From Onthophagus taurus (taxonomy: Eukaryota > Arthropoda > Insecta > Coleoptera > Scarabaeidae): a stretch of 64,000 bases of DNA. The notes below the pieces were generated by a model. The model was given only the letters and a program-made list of their open reading frames with translations. It had not been told where the DNA came from and made no database searches. Within the stretch, counting starts at the first letter, position 1, and every line of letters starts with the position of its first letter. Below, one piece after another: positions 18,226 to 30,059 of the stretch. Both the position numbers and the translations under genes were made by a program. The DNA is taken from the NCBI RefSeq assembly GCF_036711975.1, contig NW_027248940.1, positions 6,634,001 through 6,698,000 on the forward strand, read 5' to 3'.

Positions 18226-18860
18226 TCATTTTATTCTATCTAAAACTATTGTATTCATTACTATGTATTTATTACCATACCACGATGGAAAACATTGTTT
18301 CCAATTATTGCCAAAGTTTGTAGTAGTATTTAAAAATTCACTAACAATTCTGGCATTATGTGCTGGTGCTCCGTCATATTGAAAATATATCATTAGAGAC
18401 ATATTTAATGGCAAATTGTCGACCAAAGGCTCAATGTGCTGCCTTAATATATTGAGGTATTTACCTGAGTTTAAGTTTTTATGGTAGATACTGTATGCCA
18501 AATATCTATTATCTAAAAGCGCACACCATACATTGAACCCCAATCTTCTTTGAACACTTAGAGACTTCATCGGTCCAGATAACATTTTGAACAAACAGCA
18601 GATTATTTAATTTTTCTAAATATCATCTACAAAATTTTAATCTAAGATTGAGATCTCCGGCTTGTAAATAATGAGTAAGCCCCGCTTTGAATGGTTTACA
18701 CTTATTTTTCTTTCATATTCGGGAGCAGCGGCTTTTGGGTCAGACGTCTTATTCAATTTCTCTGCGAGATGTTGATGGATTTATCGCAACTGAAGCCAAC
18801 ACTGAAACTTTTGAAAACTTTTGAAACTTTTCGTTATGCTGATAATACAATTCAATAACA
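18226..18860 (-). pseudogene. Mariner/Tc1-superfamily transposase fossil
   Basis: The minus strand reads a DDE-type core. FNVWCALLDNR is followed later by MIYFQYDGAPAHNARIVSEFLN, which holds the second catalytic Asp (QYDGAPAH). Upstream in other frames come a weak WTDEV (first catalytic Asp) and INPSTSRREIE, typical of the DNA-binding half. The frames are broken by several shifts and stops and the third catalytic residue is missing. Confidence 0.65.
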
Positions 18861-19029
18861 CGAATTCGTAGTATTAATATATACTTACGTTTATTGGTCA
18901 ATGAACAAGTACATCGCCTTAATGTACACACCGAAGAAAAATTGATAAACATAATTATTAACATTACGAATCCGATTTATTGATATTAATGTACAAATGA
19001 TTATTGTCTCAACAAATTATTTTATTAGG

Positions 19030-19510
19030 GAGACGTATTTTATTCATTATAATGTCGAAATAATTTTTAACTTTTCGAAATTTGGAAGTACCATCTCTTC
19101 ATTTTTTTTAATGGCACCCGCCATATTTTATTACTTAGTCGTCTTCGGTGTTTCATTTTACATCTTTTATATCCTATCTGTCCTATACCTAACATTTATA
19201 GTTTGGGAGATAACTAGGGTTTTTTGAAAAATGCACACATATCATATCGATATTTCACCTAGTGTGCCATGAATACCTAGTGTGACCTAGTGAATAACCA
19301 TATGAAGTGGCCTTTTGAAAATTTACAGACTTGTGATGTTTGATGCCAGCTTTTTACTAAAATATTTTCAGGTTCCGGGTACTTGTGGTTACACCGGAAG
19401 AGGTGACAATTTTCATATTTCAAATGGAACACCCTGTATTTCATTACATTTTTGAAATTTTTGTTCAATTTTTTGGCCACTTGTATGTTGCAGCCGGCCC
19501 GTACGCGCAA
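19030..19510 (+). repeat. Interspersed repeat family R, copy 1
   Basis: Diagnostic blocks are 'ttggaagtacca', 'aatggcacccgccatattttatta', 'cttagtcgtcttcggtgt', 'aaaaatgcacacatatcat' and 'ggttccgggtacttgtggtt'. They recur at 24,197-24,990, 27,980-28,800, 51,531-52,172 and 52,788-53,424. The last two copies are the arms of one element, so solitary copies are probably its fragments. Confidence 0.7.
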
Positions 19511-19918
19511 TTATTTGGTTGCACTCTCCATACCATATTATTAACAGATTCAAATAATCCTCGTTACTAGATTCCAAACGTGGCATTTCTTGAGAACAGA
19601 TCACTATAAAAAGTAGCTTTAGCAAATTTTTTTTTTTTTTTTTCTATATTATGCATAGCACAATTGTATAACACCTAGTAAATACATACTAATTAGTTAC
19701 TTATTTTTAACACTAAATTAAACTAGATAATGTTTTGCAGCTTTTCCCAGTGGTCCAGTCTGCTTTACCCATAATACAGATAAATATTGTCATATTTTTA
19801 CCGTTTTAAGACCAAAACACAAAAACGCACACACTGCGATACACGGAACACACGTATTGGGTATTATTGTTTTTGTTATAATTCCGCACTATTGCTCGCG
19901 TTTGAATCGACAAGGGCA

Positions 19919-22394
19919 CTAGGTCACTAAATCAAACGGCTTCATCCTTTGAAGGCGACGCAGGACATCCTCGTTGTCGAGAAGCTGGATGGCCTCGATG
20001 TTGGGATGATCTTGCATTCTCTTCTCATGTTTACATGCGAATGATGCAATTTCTGATGACACCGATGCTACTTTCAAGTCGCAATGGAGGTCGGTGTTTC
20101 TTATATACCAGGGTGCATTCACTATGCACCTTAGTACTTTGTTCTGGAATCTTTGAATCAGACTTGCGTTTGTCTTGCAGGTACAACCCCACAGTTGGAT
20201 TCCGTATGTCCATTTTGGTTTTAATACTTGCTTGTATATTAACAACTTGTTTCTTAGTGATAGCGTTGATTTTCTGCCCATAAACCAATGTAGGTGTCTA
20301 AATTTGATATCAAGTTCCTCACGAATTTAATGCCAATTGTAACTTATTTGTTGCAACTACTTCATTTTCTGCAACAGCCAAGATCGCTGTGTCGTCTGCG
20401 AATGTAGCTGTTAAAGTTTCTGGTACCTGAGGAAGGTCGAATGTGTAGAGTAAGTACAATGTTGGGCCAAGCACACTTCCTTGAGGAACTCCGGCTGGTA
20501 TTTCATGTATTGGTGAATAAGCGTTTTCGTATTTTACTCTAAAATATCGATCAGAAAGATATGATTTTAATAGTTGACTATACGTTGATGGTAGTATTTG
20601 GTCTAGTTTGTAATTTAAACCATCTAACCAGACTTTGTCGAAAGCTTGTGCAACATCCAAAAATATGGCGGAGCAGACTTTATTTTCTTCCATTGCTATT
20701 TCGATAGTATTCGTTATTCTATGCACTTGGTCTATTGTTGCATGTTTATTCCGAAACCCAAATTGATGTGTTGGTATTAGGGCTTTTTCTTCTATGACAG
20801 GTTTTAGTCTTTTTAATAGTAATTTTTCAAGCAGTTTTGATAGTAAGGGTAATAATGAGATTGGCCTATATGATGTAACATCTGTGGGGGGTTTACCAGG
20901 TTTTGGTATCATTATTATTTCAGCAACTTTCCATATGCTTGGGAAGTATTCTTGTTTAAAAGCAGCATTAATTATGTGTAATAGTTTTGTAATCGCCCAT
21001 TTTGGTAGATGTTTCAATGTTTCTCCATTAATTAGGTCATAGCCCACTGATTTCTTTATATTTAGTTTCTGTATTTCATAATACAGTTCTTTCATTCTTA
21101 CACATGGTATATTACTCTGCTGATCACTTTGAATTACGCTAGGGACACTATTTAGCATAGTTGTTGGACTGTCTGATGTAAAAGTTTCTTTCAGATGTTC
21201 AGCAAACAAATTAACTTTTTCTTGATTGCTCTTAGCCCAATTTCCATTATTATTTCGAATTGGAGGTGTATGTGTTTTTGGAACTTTAAGCTTTCTTGCT
21301 GCCTTCCACAGAGAATAATTAGTACTGGCATCGTCAGTAAGGTCTTTTAAGTACTTTTGAATATTATTTTCTTTGTGGCTATCTGTTAATGCTCTTAATT
21401 CGGCTGTTATTTTATTTAATTTAGTTTTATCACTAGGAATTCTATTGGTTTGCCATTTCTTTCTTGCTTTCCGTTTTTCTGCAATTTTGTCTCTAATGAA
21501 TTTAGGATAAATATTAGATTTAGGTTTTGGTGTTAAAATTGGTGTTGAGGCCCAAGCTGCGTTTTGTATGTCTTTTAAGAACTTTTCTACTTCATTGTCA
21601 ATGTCTTCGTTTGTTTTCATAAGAGCATTAAGATGAATTTTATTATCTAATGTTTGTTGAAATAGATTCCAATTAGTGAGTTTATTAGTTAGTGATAAAA
21701 ACGGTTCTTTGTTACATACTTTGTTATTAAGGGTAATAATTACTGGTGAGTGATCTGAGTCCAGCCCTAGCTCTTCTTCTATGTTTACGAAGTGAAGCGA
21801 AATATTTTTCGTAATAAAAAAATCAAGCAGGTCCGGAATTTTACTTTTATCTGTTGGCCAGTAAGTTGACTTCCCAGTGGAGAGCACCTTACAATTTAGG
21901 GCTTCTATTGCATGGTTCAGTTCTCTTCCTTTTGTGTTTGTCAAGCGAGAACCCCAAGAGATATGTTTTGCATTAAAGTCTCCTCCAAGTATAAATTTGT
22001 TGTCGAGATGTAGTAGAATTTCCTGATAATCTTCTCTTTTGAGATTATGTCTCGGTGGTATGTACGTTGCTCCTACAGATATTAAGCCATTAGCCGTTTG
22101 AACTTTTACCACTGTAGTTTGGTGTTGTTCAGTACTAATTGTATTGTTCAAATAGTGCTCAACATTCCTTTTAACAATAATTACACTTCCACCTCGAGCC
22201 GCATTACTCGGGTGAATTGTGTGGTAAGTATTGTAATGGTTGATATTTATATACGATTCTCGTGTAAAATGAGTTTCGGAGATAAGACATATATCAATAT
22301 TGTTTTCTTTAAGTATTATTGGTAGTGTGTTTCGATGCTGTCGAAGACCATTGGAATTCCATAACATTATCTTTAGTTGCTGCTTTTTAGACAT
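19919..22394 (-). pseudogene. LINE ORF2: endonuclease + reverse transcriptase, internally deleted
   Basis: The main frame, 22394-20319 (691 codons), has an APE-type endonuclease at the N-terminus (NSNGLRQH, SETHF, GGDFNAKH, DLLDFF, DSDHSPV) and the reverse transcriptase with YRPISLLP, FGFR, VFLDVAQAFDKVW-like, GVPQGSVLGP and FADDTAI. It ends prematurely after LQLALNS. A second frame (to 19919) resumes with RHLHWFMGRKSTLSL and the family's C-terminal WTYGIQLWG. Text joining the two is missing (roughly 60 codons by comparison with Jockey elements), and the junction at about 20,325 shifts the frame. The start overlaps the end of ORF1 by 8 nt. Confidence 0.85.
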
Positions 22395-23693
22395 TTTGAT
22401 TTCTTTTTTGAATCGCTCCTTGGTTTAAATTGCTTTCAATGAAATCTAGACGAGTATATAAAGTTTTTATTATTTCTTCTTGTTGAAGTATTTTTTCTAG
22501 TATTAGATCTAATTTACTGTCAGCTTTCTTATCGGTTAATGTACTTACAGTTTTCTCTGTAGTTTCACCACTTACTTTTTCGGCATACGAGACGCCTGGC
22601 TTTATTTTACTTGAATTTACTGTTTTCTTATTTCTGATGGCTTGTAGTTCCTTAATCACAATGCATACACGGTAGTTCGCTGGATGATTTTCTCCACAGT
22701 TGAAACATTTAGCCGGGATTTCTTTGGCTTTACTGCATTCGTTGGTCCAGTGTTCACCAGCACATTTAACACATCTCGGATTTTTGTGGCAGTAAGCTTT
22801 GGTGTGGCTCCAAGCTTGACACCTTTTGCACTGGGGCATTTGTTTTGGCTTTCGGTACTCTTCGATTTTGACACGCATTCCTAATATATTTGTTACTTCA
22901 TGGATTCTTTTTACATCCTCTGACGGTGCAAAATCCAAGATGTATAAAGGAAGAGGCTCTTTTGTTTTGTATTTTAACATTTGGGTTCCATTACAAATGT
23001 TATACTTGCGCTCCAATAGATCATCTTTGATATCATTAACATCACAGCTTTTATGCAGCTTTTTAGCGACTACTTTGAGATTTCTGGTTTGCTTATTTTC
23101 GTAAGTTGACCAGGACAAATTCTTTTTAGTAAGCATCTTTGATGCTTCTCTGTACTTTTCTTCCGAATTAAGATTCAGTTTTACTGTGCCGTTATTTAAC
23201 GCATGTGTTAAAAATCCATAGTTAATTAAGTTTTTAAGTAATTTATAAATGTCATCATATTGTTTGACATTATAAATTAATATTGGTGGGGGTAGTAATA
23301 CCTTTGTTTTGTTTTTACGCCACATTGTACTGGTTGCTTGTCAGGTTTGCTTTCAATTTCAGAAGACAGTTTAGAGGGCGAGGTTTCAGTTTTACGTTTT
23401 TTGTTTCTTTTAGCTTGTTTTATTATCCAGTCAGTCTCCAAAGCTAACTTATTTTCGTCTGTGGTATACACCACTTTGTTGGTTACTGGAGGGTTAAGAT
23501 TTTGTTGAGTTTTTAGACCTTCTATAATGCCCCTCAGGTCATCTATTTGTTTCTGAAGAGTAGCTTCATCTTTAGTGCGTTGCTCCTTTATTTGTTCGAT
23601 TTCTTTTGTAAGTTCGGCGGAACGTGTTCTTTCTTTTTTTAGGGAATTTAACAGGGAGAATTCCATATCCGTTTTTGGAGTAAACTTTTCCAT
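22387..23693 (-). pseudogene. LINE ORF1: gag-like zinc-knuckle protein, frameshifted
   Basis: The N part (23693-23277) is charged with a coiled coil (LTKEIEQIKEQRTKDEATLQ). The C part (23325-22387) starts in another frame with PPPILIYNV. It carries three Cys/His knuckles: CKRCQAWSHTKAYC, CVKCAGEHWTNEC and CFNCGENHPANYRVC. A single frame change near 23,300-23,325 separates the parts. The protein would coat the LINE RNA and act as a chaperone in target-primed reverse transcription. It has the typical Jockey-clade ORF1 layout. Confidence 0.8.
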
Positions 23694-24196
23694 GTTATTG
23701 ACCCACTTATTTGTTTGTTTTTATTTCACACACATTATTGCACATTACGCACATTCCGATTTACTTACTTCGTAATAACAGCAATTACGAATTGCTGAAT
23801 TGTTATTTATTGTTATAAATCGCGTGTATGATTTATATTATTAATATATTTATTTTATCAATATCAAAAATATTGTACTGTTCACACTATTTTACATTAT
23901 TTATATCATCTATAAACGATTTATAAAGCGTAAAATAAAACACTTGACGCACGATCGCAAAACACATTCGCTCTTTAGCGATGCACAAATCGAACTGCAA
24001 ATGTCAAACTATTTACTCTTTCCTTAATGGTCCTCTGTCCCTCTGATAATACATAACCACAACAACATTCCCAACACAAAATTTTTTTTCCGGTGGTCAA
24101 AGTAGATGATTTATAAGTTATAAAAGGTAACGTCAGTTTGTAGTTGACATTTTTGATTGAAAAATTTAATAAAAGTCAGGGTTGGGTTAGGTTGGG

Positions 24197-24990
24197 TTCC
24201 ATTTGAAATATGAAAATTGTCACCTCTTCCGGTGTAACCACAAGTACCCGGAACCTGAAAATACTTTAGTTAAAAACTGGCATCAAACATCACAAGTCTG
24301 CAAATTTTCAAACCTCCACTTCCTTCGGTTATTCACTAGGTCGCACAGGTATTCATGGCACGCTAGGTTAAACATCGATATGATGTGTGTGCATTTTTCA
24401 AAAAAACCCTAATTATCTCCCAAACTATAAATGTTAGGTATAGGACATATGGGATATAAAAGATGTAAAATGAGACACTGAAGACGACTAAGTAATAAAA
24501 TATGGGGAGTGCCATTTAAAAAAATTAAGTTATGGTACTTCCAAGTTTCGAAAAGGTAACGTGCCATAGGTAAAGTGACCAAACGTTCTAGACAGCCGTA
24601 CACGGCACCAAAACATACTCCATCATGTTGCTTAAGCAAGTTCTGAATCCCAAAAATCGAGTGTTCTCTGATTTTTTGAACAAATGTCTGCTGGAGCAGA
24701 TTTTTCTAGAAAAATTCGAATAACTCGAGAACGGCTGAATCAAATTCCAAAATGTAAAGTTATTCATAAACCTTGAAAACAGACAAATCCAAATATGTAA
24801 AAATATACAGGATGTTCCATTTAAAAAATAAAGCAGGGGGCGATTTCCGGTATAACCGGACGTGCTAGAAATCTGAAAATATTTTAGCCGAAGAGAACGC
24901 AATTGATAATACTTAAATCTGAATTTTCAAATTTTTATTTTGGCCAGATCCCTGTAAAGTTCTAATGGACGGTCGTCGTGGATGACCCTG
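24197..24990 (-). repeat. Interspersed repeat family R, copy 2 (inverted)
   Basis: Carries the same blocks as copy 1 in reverse orientation, ending in 'ggatgaccctgtata'. The cap CAGGG(T)G / CACCCTG seen here and in other copies is the terminus of mariner-superfamily elements in this window. Confidence 0.7.
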
Positions 24991-26640
24991 TATAAGAACG
25001 CCAAGTTCGTAAAATTAACGTAACATTGATTATCGCAACGTACTAAACATTAAAAAATACTGAACGAATCCAATAAGTTATGATTTACAATTCGTCCCTT
25101 ACGAACCTTGTTTACTTGTTTCTACCGGTTTCCAAAAATCGTATCTTTATTCTGTGATAACTCATTCGCTTATATCACCTGTTCCTTCGCGTAACGAAAC
25201 TTCTGGGTGAAGTGAATTTAGTAAATTGTGCTATTTGGTAAGTAAAATACTGTTTTGTTTTACCTGTTACAAAAACTATTAAATTGTTGTAGATTTATAT
25301 TTGACCTGAGATAATTTTTGATAAAATAAGTTTTGTTCTTTAAAGTGCTCAACTTTGCTTGTTTTCTTTTTAAACATGCCTATTAATATTTTAGTAGGAT
25401 ACTTAAATTGAGATGCATTGATGATAATAACTTTTGGTATGTATTTTAAGTTGTTGATAATAATGATTTGATCATTAACATATGATAATCTCTCTTCCGA
25501 AGATTTTGACCATGCTTGGAAAGCCTGCAGACAGTTAAGGTTTACAGACCTTAAAACGGTAACCTCAACATCAGAATTACTTGAAAAATGGCCATTTTAT
25601 AAAAGGTCATATGGGTTTCGTTTGGTATAAACAATGCCCCTTTCGTAATTATACCAGAAAAGCTTATAACATGATATTTTACAGATTAACATGGACGTTA
25701 TGGCAGGATTTGATACTAATCACGATAGTTGGTTAATGAATTGTAAGCAATGTGAGGAGATAATTATGTGGCAAAATTCATTCCTAAGTGACAAAAATCA
25801 TGTCAAAGAAAAAGCCATACGCAACATCGTAAATCCTTAATAATTTAATTGGATTTCTTCACAACTTGTTTGAATTTATTTTGTTAATTCTAGATTGTGG
25901 CGTAGCAGCCGTTATGTGGCTGCACTAATACAACCTTTTATGATAGCAATTGGCGAGAATATTTTTAAATTAAAGTTTAATGTTTTGAAGTTGCCATAAA
26001 ACACCTATTTAGATACGTGTTGCAGTACAATAAAGCCTAAAAAATGAATTTGGTGTTTAATTGTCTGATTAGTATTACCTTATTTATGTTAGAAAATTAC
26101 TGAATGTGAAAAACGAATTTCTTTCAAGAAAATTATCATAAGAAGAACTTATCAACTACCTTATCATACTTACAATTTTTACAACTTGTCACATTATAGG
26201 TATAATCGAGGACAAAAGTTTTTATTTTCATAGCTTCCCTTGATAGAAATCATTAGCGTACGGTGTTTATAACTACCGTCATGCAGTGACATTAAATGCC
26301 GTGATTAGCTAAGTCAAGGTACATAGTGTTAATTAACAGTTACCATTAAAGCAACAAATAATTTCATTGTCCCAACGTATACTGTTCATGTACTTGATGA
26401 AATATATTTATTAGAGAAAGGAATATATTATGAAGTAGCTTCATTACCAGGATTAATATGTACATTATAAGAACGTATGATGTTATTGGCTCAATGAACA
26501 GCTTTAATTGATACTGTGAACTAGCATCGTTAGAAAGATAAACCTGTACATAATTACATTGTATGATGTTAATGTATCAATGAACATTTGTAATCGATAC
26601 TATAAAGTAGTATCACTGGCAGGATAATCCTGCACATAAT
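24991..26640. other. AT-rich non-coding, with a short tandem repeat
   Basis: Mostly featureless. At about 26,440-26,640 an ~87-bp unit ('gtatgatgtta.tgg.tcaatgaaca ... cctg.acataatta') is repeated about twice. No coding frame was recognised. Confidence 0.45.
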
Positions 26641-26781
26641 TATAATGTTTGACTTTGTTGGCTCAATAAAATGTGATTTGAAAAAACCAATGTACGCTAT
26701 TCATTCATGCAATAAATTTACATTAATCAATGAAAGAGTTCATCCTTTTGTGCAAAATGTTCATTGTGTTAACGTACTTTT

Positions 26782-26979
26782 TCATCGGACTGATTTTATC
26801 GTTATTTTCATTGTTACAACGAAGAAATTCGTTGTATATACGTCACTTTTTCTCTCAGTGTGCGGTTGGCTTCTTTCCGGATACCTTGCGAAATATAATT
26901 CCGCGGCTAACGTCACATTCTTATCTGATAACATATAGCATTCCATCATGTTACATTTTTCATAATTTTCGAAATTCAT
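26782..26979 (-). pseudogene. DUF4817-like N-terminal transposase fragment
   Basis: A 65-residue minus-strand frame reads a helix-turn-helix block (CYMLSDKNVTLAAELYFARY, then PERSQP). This is the DUF4817-type DNA-binding domain found at the N-terminus of many insect Tc1/mariner-type transposases, including the one at 53,833-54,918. No catalytic part follows. Confidence 0.55.
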
Positions 26980-27075
26980 TGTAAAAGTTTATTCAGTATT
27001 GTTATAGTTTGACACTTAACATGTTTAACATGCCAGAGTTGTTATCGAATTTTTAAACATAAACTTTGGCAATTA

Positions 27076-27424
27076 CACCTATCCCCCGATTTACACGGTA
27101 CTTGTTTTACACGTTTTCGCTTTTACACGGTTTTCCAAATAAGTTTTTTTTTGTTGTTATCGCACTCTACTAAATGCTACTGTGGGAATCCCGTGCTTAT
27201 GTGCTGACTTAAAACATATTACATATTTTAACCTGTCAATGCATTTTATTTTTATTTCTGTGTACACCTAAAAAAAATTGAAAAAAATCACAACTGTTAA
27301 ATAGCAAAATTTTGCATTTTCTGCAAGCTTTTCGATTTACACGGTTTTGACTTGAAAATTTTTAATTTTCGATTTACACGTTTTTCTCAGGAACGTATCT
27401 ACCGTGTAAATCGGGGGATAGGTG
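27076..27424. mobile_element. 349-bp MITE with 24-bp perfect TIRs and TA duplication
   Basis: The termini CACCTATCCCCCGATTTACA... at 27,076-27,099 and their exact reverse complement at 27,401-27,424 are flanked by TA on both sides (27,074-27,075 and 27,425-27,426). A TA duplication and the CCCCGATTTACACGG terminus suggest a non-autonomous pogo/Tigger-like element (inference). Confidence 0.85.
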
Positions 27425-27544
27425 TATTTGATACATTATGTTCCATCATAGTATGTATGGTTATCACCATAGCAACATTAACTTTTAAATACATACATTA
27501 GTTTTAGATAGAACAAAATGAATTTTTGTTAGTTATTCAATAAC

Positions 27545-27975
27545 TGTAAGAAATATACCCCACAAACTATATATATTTGTTATCAGAAGTAAATAACAAA
27601 TTATATTAGGTCATAGCCAACCATGGTTTCCATTTAAAAAAATAAAATTATGTCTAAAATCTCGAAAATAAAAGATGGGAAAAAAGTACTACCTACGCCG
27701 TTGAATTCTTCGTAAAAAGTAGCCCATATAATGTTTTATTTATAGGACTCCATCTTTGATAATAAGTGAGATATTCGCGATTGTCGTTTTCGTAAAATTT
27801 TCAGTTTTTGCCGATAGAGCGAAAACAAAAGACGATAGCTGTTTGGAGTTTTCGGCATTAGCATTTTCTCGAAAAACGAGATCATGACATGTTAGCTACT
27901 TTTTTTCTATCTCGTTTAGTTTCGGAGATAGCCTATGCGGCCATCGAAATTGGGACATTCTGTACATACTATACA
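27545..27975. repeat. Inverted copy of the 17,810-18,200 repeat
   Basis: Matches 17,810-18,200 in reverse complement, with an extra ~35-bp segment around 27,685-27,720. It is directly followed by family R copy 3. Confidence 0.65.
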
Positions 27976-27979
27976 GGGT

Positions 27980-28800
27980 CATCCACAACGACCGTCCATT
28001 ACAACTATACGGGGTTCTGGTCAAAATAAACATTTGAAAATTTAGATTTAAGTATTATCAATTGCGTCCTCTTCGACTAAAATATTTTCAGATTTTTAGC
28101 ACCTCAAGTTATACCGGAAGTCATTACCTACCTTATTTTTTTTTAATGAACACCCTGTATATTTCTACATATTTACATTTGTCTGTTTTCAAGGTTTATG
28201 AATAACTTTACTTTTTGCAATTTGATTCAGCCGTTCTCTAGTTATTCGAATTTCTCTTGAAAAATCTGCTCCAGCAGACATTTGTTTAAAAAATTAGAGA
28301 ACACTCGTTTTTAGGTATATCAATTTAGGATTCAGCACATGCTTAAGCAACATGATGGAGTATGTTTTGGTGCCGAGTACGGCTCTCTAGAACGTTTGAT
28401 CACTTTACTATGGCACGTTACCTTTTCGAAACTTGAAAGTACCATAAATTAATTTTTTTAAATGGCACTCCCCATATTTTATTATTTAGTCGTCTTCAGT
28501 GTCTCATTTTACATCTTTTATATCCCATATGTCCTATACCTAACATTTATAGTTTGAGAGATAATTAGGGTTTTTTTGAAAAATGCACACACATCATATC
28601 GATGTTTAACCTAGCGTGCCATGAATACCTAGTGCGACCTAGTGAATAACCGAAGGAAGTGAAGGTTTGAAAATTTGCAGACTTGTGATGTTTGATGCCA
28701 GTTTTTAACTAAAGTATCTTCAGGTTCCGGGTACTTGTGGTTATACCGGAAGAGGTGACAATTTTCATATTTCAAACGGAATAATCTGTATTTTATTACA
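27980..28800 (+). repeat. Interspersed repeat family R, copy 3
   Basis: Starts near 'acagggtcatccacaacgac' and has all the family blocks. It includes the 'ggttccgggtacttgtggtt' segment also seen in copies 1 and 2 but absent from the 51-53 kb copies. Confidence 0.7.
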
Positions 28801-29276
28801 TTTTTGAAATTTTTGTTCTGTATGTATATTTTATATACGTATATTTTTTCTGTACGCAGCCGCGCCGCGTGGATTGTCGCACTCTCTAACTTAACACTTC
28901 CGCCGGCGAGGTGCATTGGACTTTACTAGTTAGCCTTGGTGATTTAACAATATTAAAATACTTTGGTTTGAGTTTTTTTTGTTTACGGTTGTTCAGTTTA
29001 ACTTTATAAACCCAACGCGTCAATCGTAAACCGCGCAATGTCTCGTAGTCGTCTCAGTGGGTTTAAACCAAAGAAAAATTTATTCGAACTTGAGTTGGAT
29101 TTACCCCTTATCCCATCGTTGTGGTGGAATTAGAAGCGGGCTCTTCTCAACGTGTTTTTACCTACCCGGCTCGCTAAGGATATTACCGATCAAGAAAGTT
29201 TGGAGTTACAAGATCAATGTATCGTGTATAAAGGTCCTTACCTGTTGGTAAACCGAAGCCCGCTCATATAGTTGAA

Positions 29277-29710
29277 TTTGTAAAAAAAGTACCATAACAT
29301 TAGGGTTTTTATTATTTTTTGTTATTATTATGTAATGTTTATTATAAAAATGTTTATTAATACTTTTATTGGGTTGATTGGGGAAATTAAATTGTGTTAT
29401 TATTATTTCCGGGATATTCCGAAGTTCCTGCACGTGCGCATGCAAGCGTTGTGGGGCACGCCTTTATTTTTCACGTACATCATTTTTGTTATTTTTTAAT
29501 TATTTTTATTCAACTGTCAATATAATTGAATTTTAAAAAAAAGTACTATAACGTTAAGGTTTTTACTATCATTTTTTTAATATTATGTAATTTTTATTTG
29601 AAAAATGTTTATTAATACTTTTCAATATATTGGCTTGATTGGGGGGAATTAAATTGTTTTATTGTTATTCCCGGAATGTTCCTAAGTTCCTGCGAATTTC
29701 AAATTTCCCT
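29277..29710. repeat. Direct repeat, about 250 bp, two copies
   Basis: The text 'aaaaaagtac.ataac.ttaggttttta ... tccgaagttcctgc' is repeated at about 29,277-29,430 and 29,533-29,692. It lies within the left arm of the TTAA-bounded element. Confidence 0.6.
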
Positions 29711-29769
29711 CGCTGACATTGGCGCGTGACGTCACAGAGGGGGCAATTTCCGGTCCAACTTAAAAATAT

Positions 29770-29875
29770 GACAGTGCCATCTATCGATCATCAGGTAAAT
29801 TTTAAGCTGCACCATTTATCAATCATCAGGTACATTTGAAGCTGCGCCATCTATCGTCCATCAGGTAAACCACTC
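29770..29875 (-). repeat. ~37-bp minisatellite with 'gatagatggcgc' core, left array
   Basis: Three degenerate copies of 'gcgccatctatcgatcatcaggtaaa'. The same unit recurs in the opposite orientation at 33,035-33,110 and 33,250-33,360 and once at about 50,735-50,762. Confidence 0.75.
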
Positions 29876-30059
29876 CTTTATCAGTTTAACTACACACCAC
29901 CAGTTGGCGCCACATGAATTTTGAATTTCAAATTTCTCGCGCTTTGACGTCACTTCCGGCACATGCCCAGGAGCAGGGGGATTGGGGGATTCACTTCCGC
30001 TCCAGAATTCTCATTAATACACTATTACCCAGCTTAATTTCGTAATAAAATCTTATCTC

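Larger units (their letters stand above)
19627..24090 (-). mobile_element. Jockey-type LINE (non-LTR retrotransposon), decayed
   Basis: The element lies on the minus strand with a poly(A) tail seen as poly(T) at about 19,627-19,643. It has ORF1 with CCHC knuckles and ORF2 with endonuclease and reverse transcriptase. The 5' end is not sharply defined (about 24,090). No target duplication was recognised. Both ORFs are disrupted, so it is not autonomous. Confidence 0.85.

Noticed and set aside
26645..26984. Plus-strand frames with hydrophobic stretches
   Set aside because: They overlap the antisense DUF4817 fragment and show no recognisable domain.
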